Positions 7,236-15,525 of a stretch of 41,212 bases of DNA are shown one piece after another; the stretch's first letter is position 1, and every line of letters begins with the position of its first letter. The position numbers were made by a program, and so were the translations under genes. The stretch is from the NCBI GenBank assembly GCA_900550935.1, contig URUD01000024.1, forward strand, positions 1 through 41,212, in the 5' to 3' direction. The stretch comes from an uncultured Roseburia sp. GTDB taxonomy: Bacteria; Bacillota; Clostridia; Lachnospirales; Lachnospiraceae. The notes beneath the pieces were generated by a model, which was not told the DNA's origin, ran no database searches, and saw nothing but the letters and a program-made list of their open reading frames with translations.

Positions 7236-7957
7236 TGAATAAGAATGTAGAACGTTTATATAACGGTATTATCAAAGAAAACCCTACCTTCGTTCTGATG
7301 TTAGGTATGTGTCCTACACTGGCGGTAACTTCTTCCGCAGTGAACGGACTTGGAATGGGACTTTCCACAACAGTGGTATTAGTTCTGTCCAATATGCTGA
7401 TCTCCGCATTCCGTAAGGTAATTCCAGATGGCGTGCGTATGCCGGCATTCATCGTTATTGTTGCATCACTGGTAACCATGGTTCAGTTTATCATGCAGGC
7501 ATATACACCAAGCCTTTCCGATTCACTGGGTGTTTACATTCCGCTGATCGTTGTAAACTGTATCATCTTAGGTCGTGCCGAGAGCTATGCTTCCAAGAAC
7601 CCGGTTATCCCGTCTCTGTTTGATGGACTTGGAATGGGACTTGGATTTACCTTCGGTCTTACCTGCATCGGTCTGATCCGTGAGCTGCTTGGCGCAGGAC
7701 AGATCTTTGGTTTCCAGGTATTATCCTTAAGCTGGTTTACACCAATTACAATATTTGTCATGGCACCGGGTGCATTCTTAGTATTGTCCTGTCTGGTTGC
7801 TGTTATGAATATTGTCAGAGCAAAGATGGAAGCAAAAGGAAAACCTCTTGCACAGCCATCCGGATGTCTGACTGGCGATTGTGCCGGATGTGGTCATGCT
7901 GCAGTTTGTGGTGGAAAAGCAGAAGCTGCAAATGGTGCTGAGACTAAAACAGAGTAG
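7235..7957 (+). CDS. rnfE: Rnf complex subunit E with Cys-rich C-terminal tail
   Basis: RnfE is a membrane subunit homologous to RnfA; the two form the membrane core thought to hold an Fe centre. The 240-residue protein has about six membrane helices, with the family segments NPTFVLMLGMCPTLAVTS near the N-terminus and PLIVVNCIILGRAES in the middle. After the last helix comes a hydrophilic tail with four cysteines in the pattern C-x4-C-x2-C-x5-C (CLTGDCAGCGHAAVC, about residues 211-225). This tail is not part of the core family and could bind a metal. The start overlaps the rnfG stop, with GGAGGTG at 7221-7227. Confidence 0.94.
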   Translation: MNKNVERLYNGIIKENPTFVLMLGMCPTLAVTSSAVNGLGMGLSTTVVLVLSNMLISAFRKVIPDGVRMPAFIVIVASLVTMVQFIMQAYTPSLSDSLGVYIPLIVVNCIILGRAESYASKNPVIPSLFDGLGMGLGFTFGLTCIGLIRELLGAGQIFGFQVLSLSWFTPITIFVMAPGAFLVLSCLVAVMNIVRAKMEAKGKPLAQPSGCLTGDCAGCGHAAVCGGKAEAANGAETKTE

Positions 7958-7971
7958 GAGGATAGGTACAG

Positions 7972-8568
7972 ATGAAAGAATTACTTTTAATTGCAATCGG
8001 TTCTGCGATTGTAAACAACGTTGTATTAAGCCAGTTCCTCGGTATCTGTCCATTCTTAGGTGTATCTAAGAAAACAGAGACAGCGGCTGGAATGGGTGGA
8101 GCAGTTGTATTCGTTATTACGATTTCCTCCTTTGTAACCGCACTGATTTACAAATTTATACTGGCAAACAGCTTTTTAATGAGCAAGGGAATTGACCTTA
8201 CCTATTTACAGACCATCGTCTTTATCCTTGTAATTGCTGCATTAGTACAGTTTGTAGAGATGTTCCTGAAAAAATCAATGCCGGCACTGTATCAGAGTTT
8301 AGGTGTATACCTTCCTTTGATCACAACAAACTGTGCCGTATTAGGTGTTGCACTGACAAACGTTACCAAAGAATATGGTATTCTTGAGAGCGTTGTAAAC
8401 GGATTTGCAACTGCAGTTGGTTTCCTGATCGCAATCGTCTTAATGGCTGGGCTGCGTGAAAAGATCGAATACAACGATATTCCAAAGCCATTTCAGGGAA
8501 CAGCGATCGTTCTGATCACAGCGGCTTTGATGTCTATTGCATTTATGGGATTCTCAGGAATGATTTAA
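7972..8568 (+). CDS. rnfA: Rnf complex subunit A
   Basis: RnfA is the six-helix partner of RnfE in the membrane core of the Rnf complex. The 198-residue length is typical. Recognisable parts are VNNVVLSQFLGICPFLGVSKK near the N-terminus, with the conserved Cys thought to contribute to the intramembrane iron site, and YLPLITTNCAVLGVAL in the second half, the pseudo-symmetric counterpart. The start ATG 7972 has TAGGAGG at 7955-7961, overlapping the rnfE stop. No cysteine-rich tail is present here, in contrast to RnfE. Confidence 0.96.
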   Translation: MKELLLIAIGSAIVNNVVLSQFLGICPFLGVSKKTETAAGMGGAVVFVITISSFVTALIYKFILANSFLMSKGIDLTYLQTIVFILVIAALVQFVEMFLKKSMPALYQSLGVYLPLITTNCAVLGVALTNVTKEYGILESVVNGFATAVGFLIAIVLMAGLREKIEYNDIPKPFQGTAIVLITAALMSIAFMGFSGMI

Positions 8569-8590
8569 GGCAATACTTGGAGGTTAAATT

Positions 8591-9382
8591 ATGAATATTA
8601 CGGCAATTATTGTTGCAGCCGTTGTAGTCGGCGGCGTAGGTATTTTAATTGGATTTTTCCTCGGTATTTCCGGAGAAAAGTTCAAGGTAGAAGTGGACGA
8701 AAGAGAAGAAGCAATCCTTGGTGTGTTACCGGGAAACAACTGTGGTGGCTGTGGCTATGCAGGATGTTCCGGACTGGCTGCTGCCATTGTCAAAGGGGAA
8801 GCACCAGTAAACCAGTGCCCGGTTGGTGGTGCACCGGTTGCTGCTAAGGTTGGCGAGATCATGGGTATTGCTGCAGAAGAAGGCGTAAAGAAAGTTGCTT
8901 TTGTAAAATGTGCAGGTACCTGTGAAAAGGCAAACACAGATTATGAATATACAGGAAATGAGGACTGTGCTGCAATGGCATTTGTACCAAATGGTGGTCC
9001 AAAATCCTGTAATTATGGATGTTTAGGTTACGGCTCCTGTGTGAAGGCTTGTCCGTTTGATGCAATCCATATTGTAGATGGTATTGCACTGGTAGACAAA
9101 GAAGTCTGCAAAGCGTGTGGAAAATGTGTTGCAGCCTGTCCGAAACATTTGATCGAGCTGGTGCCATACGATGCAAAACACATCGTACAGTGCAGTTCCA
9201 AAGACAAAGGAAAAGATGTAATGAAGGCATGTTCCGTAGGATGTATCGGATGTCATCTCTGCGAGAAGAACTGTCCGAAAGATGCAGTCCATGTCATTGA
9301 CAATGTTGCATACATTGATCAGGAGAAATGTGTTGGATGTGGCATCTGTGCACAGAAATGTCCAAAGAAGATCATCTTATAA
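8591..9382 (+). CDS. rnfB: Rnf complex subunit B, polyferredoxin
   Basis: RnfB takes electrons from reduced ferredoxin. The 263-residue protein has one N-terminal membrane helix (about 5-25), then the C51/C54/C59/C76 cluster motif (NNCGGCGYAGCSG). A Cys-rich linker (C105, C109, C124) follows, then four ferredoxin-like stretches around C138-C152, C171-C181, C212-C226 and C245-C255. This makes it a multi-cluster clostridial type rather than the short proteobacterial form. The start is ATG 8591 with TTGGAGG upstream. It is the last rnf gene; a repeated hairpin (9394-9426) and a terminator (9437-9486) follow. Confidence 0.96.
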   Translation: MNITAIIVAAVVVGGVGILIGFFLGISGEKFKVEVDEREEAILGVLPGNNCGGCGYAGCSGLAAAIVKGEAPVNQCPVGGAPVAAKVGEIMGIAAEEGVKKVAFVKCAGTCEKANTDYEYTGNEDCAAMAFVPNGGPKSCNYGCLGYGSCVKACPFDAIHIVDGIALVDKEVCKACGKCVAACPKHLIELVPYDAKHIVQCSSKDKGKDVMKACSVGCIGCHLCEKNCPKDAVHVIDNVAYIDQEKCVGCGICAQKCPKKIIL

Positions 9383-9393
9383 TTACAAAAAAA

Positions 9394-9426
9394 AATAGAA
9401 TACACGCTCTGCGGACATTCTGTTAT
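9394..9426 (+). repeat. Intergenic hairpin repeat element, copy 1
   Basis: A 33-base element has outer arms AATAGAAT (9394-9401) and ATTCTGTT (9417-9424) and an inner CGC-TCT-GCG mini-hairpin. It lies 11 bases after the rnfB stop and 10 bases before the operon terminator. A second copy, differing at four positions out of 33 (all transitions), lies at 28855-28887 after pflA, in the same orientation and arrangement. The outer stem pairing is kept in both copies (G-U here, A-U there). Confidence 0.75.
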
Positions 9427-9436
9427 CATGAACAAA

Positions 9437-9486
9437 AGAAGAGACTGCACGTTGAGGAGTTCCCTCAATGTGCAGTCTCTTTTTTA
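9437..9486. terminator. Bidirectional terminator between rnfB and apbE
   Basis: A long stem of about 19 bp pairs AAGAGACTGCACGTTGAGG (from 9439) with CCTCAATGTGCAGTCTCTT, with one G-U pair and a 4-5 base loop, followed by TTTTTT. The A-rich left flank allows termination on the minus strand as well, which suits the convergent apbE gene. Confidence 0.93.
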
Positions 9487-9522
9487 GCGTTCCGGCATTG
9501 TCTGTTTTAAAGGGCGTCATGC

Positions 9523-10542
9523 CTATTCGTTTCTTAAGTCCGTATAGGGAACCGTGTTTCCCATACCGGAAGATACATGAAGTTCGTAGTCATCCGTGAT
9601 AAAGATGGCTTCGGTGCCATCAAGCTGTTCGATCAGTGCCATACCGTCACGAAGACCAAGGGTAAAGCAGATGGTGGAGAGGGCATCGCCGTCAACCGAA
9701 TGGTTGGTGATGATTGTAACACCGAGCAGATTGTTATCACAAGGGTATCCAGTTTTGGTATCTAAGATATGATGATACAGGGTGTCATCTACTTTAAAGT
9801 AACGTTCGTAAATACCGGAGGAAACAACGGTCTGGTCACTTATTTTTACAGATGCGATCGAAGAACCGTCTTCCTGGAATGGATACTGGATGCCGATCGT
9901 GAAAGGCGAGCCATCCGGCTTGTCACCAACGGTTAAGACATTTCCGCCCAGATTGATCAGGGCACTTTTCACGCCATTTGCTAAAAGGTATTCTTTCATT
10001 TTGTCCGCAATATAGCCTTTTGCGATACCGCCAAGATCCAGTTTTGCATCAGGATTAGTTAAAGAAACATCGTTTCCGTCGATCACGATCGTGCGATAAT
10101 CTACAGTGGCAAGAGCCTGTCTGATCTCAGTGTCTGACGGCACCATGGAAGCATCGGTTTCATCTAACAGAGCTTTGGTGGAAATATTCCACAGATCCGA
10201 AAGCCTGCCGATTGTGATATCAAAGGCACCGTTACTCTGCTCGCCATAGGAAATGCCCTTCTGCAACAGTTCGATCGTCTCGTCGTGTACGGTCACAGGC
10301 GTGCCGCCGGAGGCATTGATCTTTGAGATATCGCTGTCTGCCACCGTGTTGGAAAAATAACCCTCGTATTCTGCGGCAAGATCAAAGCAGCCATCTAAAA
10401 GCTGTTCTTTGGAACTGTCGTAAAGTGTGACGGTAATGACCGTATCAAAGTAGAAACCTGACTTGGAAATGGGCTCCCCACAGCCGGTTAAAATGAGACA
10501 CAACAGAAAAAATCCCAGAAGGGATGCTATTTTTTTATACAT
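9523..10542 (-). CDS. apbE: FAD:protein FMN transferase (lipoprotein)
   Basis: ApbE transfers FMN from FAD to a Thr/Ser of target proteins such as RnfG and RnfD, outside the membrane. The 339-residue protein starts MYKKIASLLGFFLLCLILTGCG, a lipoprotein signal with lipobox LTGC and Cys21 as the lipidation site. Family motifs seen are FDTVITVTLYD, LDLGGIAKGYIADKM (FAD and metal region), LINLGGN and GDALSTICFTLG (Mg site). A longer reading from 10605 adds 21 residues before the signal peptide and is rejected; the chosen ATG has AAAGGA upstream. It is convergent with rnf, so expression is separate although the function is linked. Confidence 0.95.
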   Translation of the reverse strand: MYKKIASLLGFFLLCLILTGCGEPISKSGFYFDTVITVTLYDSSKEQLLDGCFDLAAEYEGYFSNTVADSDISKINASGGTPVTVHDETIELLQKGISYGEQSNGAFDITIGRLSDLWNISTKALLDETDASMVPSDTEIRQALATVDYRTIVIDGNDVSLTNPDAKLDLGGIAKGYIADKMKEYLLANGVKSALINLGGNVLTVGDKPDGSPFTIGIQYPFQEDGSSIASVKISDQTVVSSGIYERYFKVDDTLYHHILDTKTGYPCDNNLLGVTIITNHSVDGDALSTICFTLGLRDGMALIEQLDGTEAIFITDDYELHVSSGMGNTVPYTDLRNE

Positions 10543-10612
10543 GATAAATCCGTTCCTTTCTTTCAAAACCTCTTTGACTTTATCATAAACCGTGAAAAAA
10601 TACAAAATAATT

Positions 10613-10641
10613 TTGCCATTTGCAATCAGATATGTTAGAGT
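10613..10641 (+). promoter_or_regulatory. Candidate promoter of the proB-proA unit
   Basis: TTGCCA (10613-10618) and TAGAGT (10636-10641) are 17 bases apart, with TG at 10633-10634 forming an extended -10. The predicted leader is about 35 bases and contains AAAGGGG before the proB ATG. Confidence 0.5.
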
Positions 10642-10682
10642 AATACAGAGTATGGAAATGTCATAGATAAAGGGGCTTAGAG

Positions 10683-11534
10683 ATGGAACAGAAAAATTTG
10701 GGATTCAACAAAAAAAAGAGAGTTGTTGTAAAGATCGGTTCCTCTTCCTTAAATTACGAAGAGACCGGATGTTTGAATTTTACAAAGTTAGAGCACCTGG
10801 TGCGGGAACTTTGTAATTTAAGAAATCGTGGAATGGATGTCTGTCTGGTCAGTTCCGGTGCGATCGCTGCCGGACGTCAGTCACTTGGATTTACGGAGCG
10901 ACCCCATGATATTTCTACCAAACAGGCATGTGCAGCCGTTGGTCAGGCAAGACTGATGATGATCTATCAGAAACTGTTTTCCGAATACAATCAGGTGGCA
11001 GCGCAGGTTCTTATGACAAAGAACACGATGGTAAACCCGGTATCGAGAGAGAATGCCAAGAATACATTTGAGGAGCTGTTCCGCCTGGGCGTGATCCCGA
11101 TCGTCAATGAAAATGATACGGTATCTACCTATGAGATGCGGTTTGGTGACAATGACACACTGTCTGCAATCGTATCTTCCTTAGTCGGAGCGGATTTACT
11201 GATCCTGCTTTCCGATATTGACGGGCTCTTTACAGATGACCCGAGGAAAAATCCGGATGCAAAGCTTATCGAAGTAGTTGAGAAGATGGATGCGGATATT
11301 ATGGGAATGGCAAAAGATTCAACTGGAAGTGATGTTGGAACCGGAGGAATGGCGACAAAGCTTACCGCGGCAAGGATCGCAACGCTTTCCGGCGTGGATA
11401 TGGTAATCGCAAACGGCAAGGACGTCTGCATCCTGCATCACATCTTTGATGATGAATTTGTGGGCACGGTATTTAAGGCAGAAAAGAAAGAGACATTTCG
11501 GATCGAAGACTTTATTTTAGAAACAATCGGATAG
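10683..11534 (+). CDS. proB: Glutamate 5-kinase
   Basis: ProB phosphorylates L-glutamate to gamma-glutamyl phosphate, the first committed step of proline synthesis. The 283-residue protein is one amino-acid-kinase domain: VVVKIGSSSLN near the N-terminus, LVSSGAIAAGRQSLGF, PIVNENDTVST, FGDNDTLSAIVSSLVGADLL and GTGGMATKLTAA. It ends after the kinase domain, so the C-terminal PUA domain of the longer E. coli enzyme is absent. The start ATG 10683 follows AAAGGGG. It shares its upstream region with the divergent apbE. A small gene and a folate gene separate it from proA. Confidence 0.95.
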   Translation: MEQKNLGFNKKKRVVVKIGSSSLNYEETGCLNFTKLEHLVRELCNLRNRGMDVCLVSSGAIAAGRQSLGFTERPHDISTKQACAAVGQARLMMIYQKLFSEYNQVAAQVLMTKNTMVNPVSRENAKNTFEELFRLGVIPIVNENDTVSTYEMRFGDNDTLSAIVSSLVGADLLILLSDIDGLFTDDPRKNPDAKLIEVVEKMDADIMGMAKDSTGSDVGTGGMATKLTAARIATLSGVDMVIANGKDVCILHHIFDDEFVGTVFKAEKKETFRIEDFILETIG

Positions 11535-11548
11535 AGAGGATTTTTAGC

Positions 11549-11773
11549 GTGAAAAAAGAACAGATTGACCGCATCAATGAATTATACCGGAAATCAAAGG
11601 CGGAGGGGCTGACCGAGGAGGAGAAAAAGGAACAGGCTCTTTTGCGCAAACAGTTTGTGGCAGATGTGAAAAATAATCTGACGGCACAGTTAAACAATAT
11701 CGATATGGTAAATGAAGATGGCTCAGTAGAAAATCTGGGCGAAAAATATGCAAACAAAAAAAGACTGTCTTAA
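11549..11773 (+). CDS. DUF896 (YnzC/YaaL-type) small protein
   Basis: A 74-residue, highly charged, helical protein with the family pattern KKEQIDRINELYRKSKAEGL, then LTEEEKKEQALLRKQFV near residue 21 and a short tail. DUF896 proteins are small cytosolic proteins widespread in Firmicutes; Bacillus members are linked to the SOS/LexA region, but no biochemical role is firmly known. The start is GTG 11549 with GAGAGGA at 11534-11540, overlapping the proB stop. Its 3' end overlaps the next gene by 26 bases. Confidence 0.85.
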   Translation: MKKEQIDRINELYRKSKAEGLTEEEKKEQALLRKQFVADVKNNLTAQLNNIDMVNEDGSVENLGEKYANKKRLS

Positions 11774-12338
11774 GGATAAGGACATTTCAAGGAAGGAAAT
11801 TCGGGAACTTCACAAAAAACTGCGGTTACAGATGAGCGGAGCAGAGGTAGCAGAAAAAAGCAGACAGATCACAGACCGGCTGTTGCAGTCTGGGTGGTAT
11901 CAGAATGCAGATGTTATCTATGGCTACGCACCGCTTTCCAATGAGGTAGACAGCCGGAAATTCTTAGAACAGGCGCTGTCCGAAGGAAAAGTGGTCGCAC
12001 TGCCAAGGACTGGCGCGGACTGTTCGATGGAGTTTTATCAGGTCACAGCACTTGCACAGCTTGTGGAGGGCAGGTTTCATGTGATGGAACCGGACGAGAG
12101 CTGTCCAATCTGTACGGCAGCGACACCGGTCATACTGGTTCCCGGAGTGGTCTTTGACCGTATGGGAAATCGTTATGGATATGGAAAAGGGTATTATGAC
12201 AGGTATTTTGCACGTTACCGGAAGGCAGAGAGGATCGCACTTGCATATGAGCATCAGATCGAACCACAGCTTGAGGTATTATCGACCGATGTGAAAATGC
12301 AGCGGATCTACACCGAGGCGGCAGAGTATCTTTTTTAA
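11748..12338 (+). CDS. 5-formyltetrahydrofolate cyclo-ligase
   Basis: This enzyme converts 5-formyl-THF to 5,10-methenyl-THF with ATP and returns folate to one-carbon metabolism. The 196-residue protein has an N-terminal charged helix (SRKEIRELHKKLRLQM), the YGYAPLSNEVDSRKF segment, and the hallmark motif RYGYGKGYYDRYF that binds the phosphate and folate. The ATG at 11748 has no clear ribosome binding site and lies inside the DUF896 gene, so translation is probably coupled; a slightly later start cannot be excluded. It sits between proB and proA. Confidence 0.92.
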   Translation: MQTKKDCLKDKDISRKEIRELHKKLRLQMSGAEVAEKSRQITDRLLQSGWYQNADVIYGYAPLSNEVDSRKFLEQALSEGKVVALPRTGADCSMEFYQVTALAQLVEGRFHVMEPDESCPICTAATPVILVPGVVFDRMGNRYGYGKGYYDRYFARYRKAERIALAYEHQIEPQLEVLSTDVKMQRIYTEAAEYLF

Positions 12339-12370
12339 AAAGGATCAGATAGAAAGGCAGGGGCAGAAGT

Positions 12371-13639
12371 ATGGAATTAACAGAGATTTGCAGAAACGCG
12401 AAAGAGGCATCTGCACAGGTCGCAATTCTTGGCACCAATGAGAAAAACGAAGCACTGCGTGCAGTTGCAGAAGCACTGGTAGCACATGCAGGGGAGATCA
12501 TTGCGGCAAATGAAAAAGATCTTGAAAACGGCAGAAATAATCATATGCCGGATGGAATGTTAGATAGACTGCTGTTAAACGAGAGCCGGATCGCACAGAT
12601 CGCGGACGGATTACAGAAGGTAGCAGAATTAGAAGACCCGATCGGTGAAGTGATCTCCATGAAACAACGCCCCAATGGACTTCGGATCGGACAAAAGAGA
12701 GTGCCGATTGGAGTCGTCGGTATGATCTATGAGGCAAGACCAAATGTGACAGTGGATGCGTTCGGACTTTGCTTTAAGACTGGAAATACCGTGATATTAA
12801 AGGGTGGCAGTGATGCGATCCATTCGAATATGGCGATCGTTTCTGTCATTCAGGATGCACTAGAGGCATTGCAGATCCCAAAGGCGGCTGTCTCCCTGAT
12901 CGAAGATACCTCAAGAGAGACAGCGGCTGTATTTATGAAAATGAATGAGTATGTTGACGTTCTGATTCCAAGAGGCGGGGCAGGACTGATCCGTGCTGTG
13001 GTCAATCAGGCAACGATCCCGGTCATTGAGACAGGCACCGGAAACTGCCATATCTATGTAGACGAGAGTGCGGACTTTACAATGGCGATCAATATCATCT
13101 TAAATGCCAAAACACAGCGGATCGGGGTCTGCAATGCATGCGAGTCATTATTGGTACATAAAAACATCGTGGATGCGTTTATGCCAGAGCTGACTGAGGC
13201 ACTTCAGAAAAAATCAGTGGAGATCCATGCAGATGATGTCTGTCTTGCTGCGGCAGAGTCAGGAAAAAATGTCAATACAGATCTTTTAAAACCTGCCAGC
13301 GAAGAGGACTGGGGAAAAGAATATTTAGATTATATGATCTCCGCCAAAACCGTAGGTAGTGTGGAGGAAGCGATCGCACATATCAATAAATACAACACCG
13401 GACATTCGGAAGCAATCATTACAGAGAGCTACCGCAATGCGGAGAAATTTTTAAATGAAGTGGATGCAGCCTGTGTCTACGTCAATGCCTCAACCCGTTT
13501 TTCAGACGGCTATGAGTTTGGCTTTGGTGCAGAAATCGGGATCAGCACACAAAAGCTGCATGCAAGGGGTCCGATGGGACTGCTTGCACTGACCAGTACC
13601 AAGTATATTATTTACGGAAATGGTCAGGTTCGCCCATAA
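12371..13639 (+). CDS. proA: Glutamate-5-semialdehyde dehydrogenase (gamma-glutamyl phosphate reductase)
   Basis: ProA reduces gamma-glutamyl phosphate with NADPH to glutamate semialdehyde, the second step of proline synthesis. The 422-residue length is typical of the ALDH-superfamily enzyme. Visible motifs are GVVGMIYEARPNVTVDAFGLC, GNTVILKGGSDAIHSN, VIETGTGNCHIYVDE, the catalytic-Cys region GVCNACESLLVH and FGFGAEIGISTQKLHARGP. The ATG at 12371 follows AGGCAGGGGC. The gap from the folate gene is 32 bases, so it is probably co-transcribed with proB. Confidence 0.96.
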   Translation: MELTEICRNAKEASAQVAILGTNEKNEALRAVAEALVAHAGEIIAANEKDLENGRNNHMPDGMLDRLLLNESRIAQIADGLQKVAELEDPIGEVISMKQRPNGLRIGQKRVPIGVVGMIYEARPNVTVDAFGLCFKTGNTVILKGGSDAIHSNMAIVSVIQDALEALQIPKAAVSLIEDTSRETAAVFMKMNEYVDVLIPRGGAGLIRAVVNQATIPVIETGTGNCHIYVDESADFTMAINIILNAKTQRIGVCNACESLLVHKNIVDAFMPELTEALQKKSVEIHADDVCLAAAESGKNVNTDLLKPASEEDWGKEYLDYMISAKTVGSVEEAIAHINKYNTGHSEAIITESYRNAEKFLNEVDAACVYVNASTRFSDGYEFGFGAEIGISTQKLHARGPMGLLALTSTKYIIYGNGQVRP

Positions 13640-13680
13640 GGGTGGGATAGAGAGTAAAGATGGAGAGAGATAGATAAAAG

Positions 13681-15153
13681 ATGGAAAAGAAATTCGTGTT
13701 AAACCTTGTAGATAAAAAACAGATACCGGAGCAGGAGCCGGAACGCCAGTACTACTTTATGGACATTGCCAAAGAGTATATCAGACAGCTTTCCGAGGCA
13801 AAAGGCAGCCCAATGACGTTTCATGTTTCGACATTTGGCTGTCAGATGAACGCGCGCGACTCCGAGAAACTGGTTGGTATCCTGGAAAAGATCGGTTATG
13901 TTGAGGAGGATTCTGAGCAGGCTGATTTTGTTATTTACAACACCTGTACCGTGCGCGAAAATGCAAATAATAAAGTGTACGGCAGACTGGGTTATTTAAA
14001 CGGTTTTCAGAAAAAAAACCCGTTTATGATGATCGGAATGTGCGGCTGTATGATGCAGGAGCCGACTGTCGTTGAGAAGATCAAACAGAGCTACCGCTTC
14101 GTAAACCTGATCTTTGGTACGCATAATATCTATAAATTTGCAGAATTGATCGTGACGGCACTGGAAAACAGCTTTTCTTCCCATGCGGCGAAAAAGGGTA
14201 CGTCCATGACCATTGACATCTGGAAGGATACGGACAAGATCGTGGAGGATCTTCCGGTAGAGCGAAAATATCCATTTAAGTCCGGCGTCAACATCATGTT
14301 CGGCTGTAATAACTTCTGCAGCTATTGCATCGTTCCGTATGTCAGAGGCCGGGAGCGGAGCAGAGAGCCCAAAGAGATCATCCGTGAGATCGAACGTCTG
14401 GTGGCAGACGGCGTCGTAGAAGTAATGCTGCTTGGTCAGAATGTCAATTCTTATGGCAAAAATCTGGACGAACCGATGAACTTTGCACAGTTGTTACAGG
14501 AGATCGAAAAGATCGAAGGCTTAGAGCGTATCCGTTTTATGACTTCCCATCCAAAGGATCTGTCCGATGAACTGATCGAAGTAATGAAAAATTCAAAGAA
14601 GATCTGCAAACATCTGCACCTTCCGTTACAGTCCGGAAGCAGCCGTATCTTAAAAGAGATGAACCGCAGATATGACAAAGAACATTATCTGGAGCTGGTC
14701 GAAAAGATCCGTGCGGCTGTGCCGGATATTGCACTGACCACCGATATTATCGTTGGCTTCCCGGGAGAGACCGAGGAAGACTTTGAGGAAACCATGGACG
14801 TGGTAAGAAAAGTGCGCTATGACAGTGCCTTTACCTTTATCTATTCCAAGCGGACTGGAACCCCTGCTGCAGTCAAAGAAGAGCAGGTACCTCCGGAGGT
14901 CGTAAAAGAGCGATTTGACCGACTGTTAAAAGAAGTACAGACGATTTCTGCCGAAAAGGCACAGGCTTTGACCGGTCAGACCTTACCGGTACTGATCGAG
15001 GAGCAGAACGGACAGGACGAACATCTGGTAACAGGACGTCTTTCCAATAACTCTACCGTACATCTGCCGGGCAGCACAGATCTGATCGGAAAGATCGTAG
15101 ATGTAACCTTAAAAGAATGTAAGGGATTTTATTATTTGGGAGAGCTGGCTTAA
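13681..15153 (+). CDS. miaB: tRNA-2-methylthio-N6-dimethylallyladenosine synthase
   Basis: MiaB adds the 2-methylthio group to i6A37 in tRNAs reading UNN codons, using radical SAM chemistry. The 490-residue protein has an N-terminal extension of about 45 residues and the UPF0004 domain with cluster cysteines (C54 in FGCQMNARDSE, YNTCTVREN, MCGCMMQE). It then has the radical-SAM motif C209/C213/C216 (CNNFCSYCIVPYVRGRERSR) and a C-terminal TRAM domain. The GRERSR segment identifies the MiaB subgroup rather than RimO or MtaB. It begins 41 bases after proA with GGAGAG upstream. The next gene starts immediately after its stop. Confidence 0.95.
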   Translation: MEKKFVLNLVDKKQIPEQEPERQYYFMDIAKEYIRQLSEAKGSPMTFHVSTFGCQMNARDSEKLVGILEKIGYVEEDSEQADFVIYNTCTVRENANNKVYGRLGYLNGFQKKNPFMMIGMCGCMMQEPTVVEKIKQSYRFVNLIFGTHNIYKFAELIVTALENSFSSHAAKKGTSMTIDIWKDTDKIVEDLPVERKYPFKSGVNIMFGCNNFCSYCIVPYVRGRERSREPKEIIREIERLVADGVVEVMLLGQNVNSYGKNLDEPMNFAQLLQEIEKIEGLERIRFMTSHPKDLSDELIEVMKNSKKICKHLHLPLQSGSSRILKEMNRRYDKEHYLELVEKIRAAVPDIALTTDIIVGFPGETEEDFEETMDVVRKVRYDSAFTFIYSKRTGTPAAVKEEQVPPEVVKERFDRLLKEVQTISAEKAQALTGQTLPVLIEEQNGQDEHLVTGRLSNNSTVHLPGSTDLIGKIVDVTLKECKGFYYLGELA

Positions 15154-15525
15154 GTGAAACAGAAAAAAGAGCGGATGTTTCTTGGAATATTATTTCTGGT
15201 GTTAGTGGTGTTCTGTCTGGTTTTCTACTTTTTCAGGGGACAGATGGGAGCACAGGTAAAAGTTACCGTAGACGGAGCCCTCTATGACACATACCCATTG
15301 GAAAAAGAACAGGAGATCGCCATAGAAAAAGATGGGGTTGTGACAAACCGGCTTGTCATCCGGGATGGTGTGGCGGACATGATCGAAGCGGACTGCCCGG
15401 ACAAGCTGTGCGTACATCAGAAAGCGATTTCGAAAACAGGTGAGACGATTGTCTGCCTTCCCAATAAAGTGGTGGCAGAGATCATCGGAAGTGAAGAAAG
15501 TGAGTTGGACAGTGTTGCGAAATAA
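15154..15525 (+). CDS. NusG domain II-containing membrane-anchored protein
   Basis: The 123-residue protein has a charged N-terminus, one membrane helix (about residues 9-28) and an extracytoplasmic beta domain. The core motif is EADCPDKLCVHQKAISKTGE followed by TIVCLPNKVVAEI, with three conserved cysteines (CPDKLC and VCLP). This matches the NusG_II family of small secreted proteins, which are not transcription factors. They often neighbour FMN-binding, ApbE, Rnf or Gx-transporter genes, suggesting a redox or flavin-related role, which is inference. The start is GTG 15154, directly after the miaB stop, with GGGAGAG at 15138-15144. Confidence 0.85.
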   Translation: MKQKKERMFLGILFLVLVVFCLVFYFFRGQMGAQVKVTVDGALYDTYPLEKEQEIAIEKDGVVTNRLVIRDGVADMIEADCPDKLCVHQKAISKTGETIVCLPNKVVAEIIGSEESELDSVAK

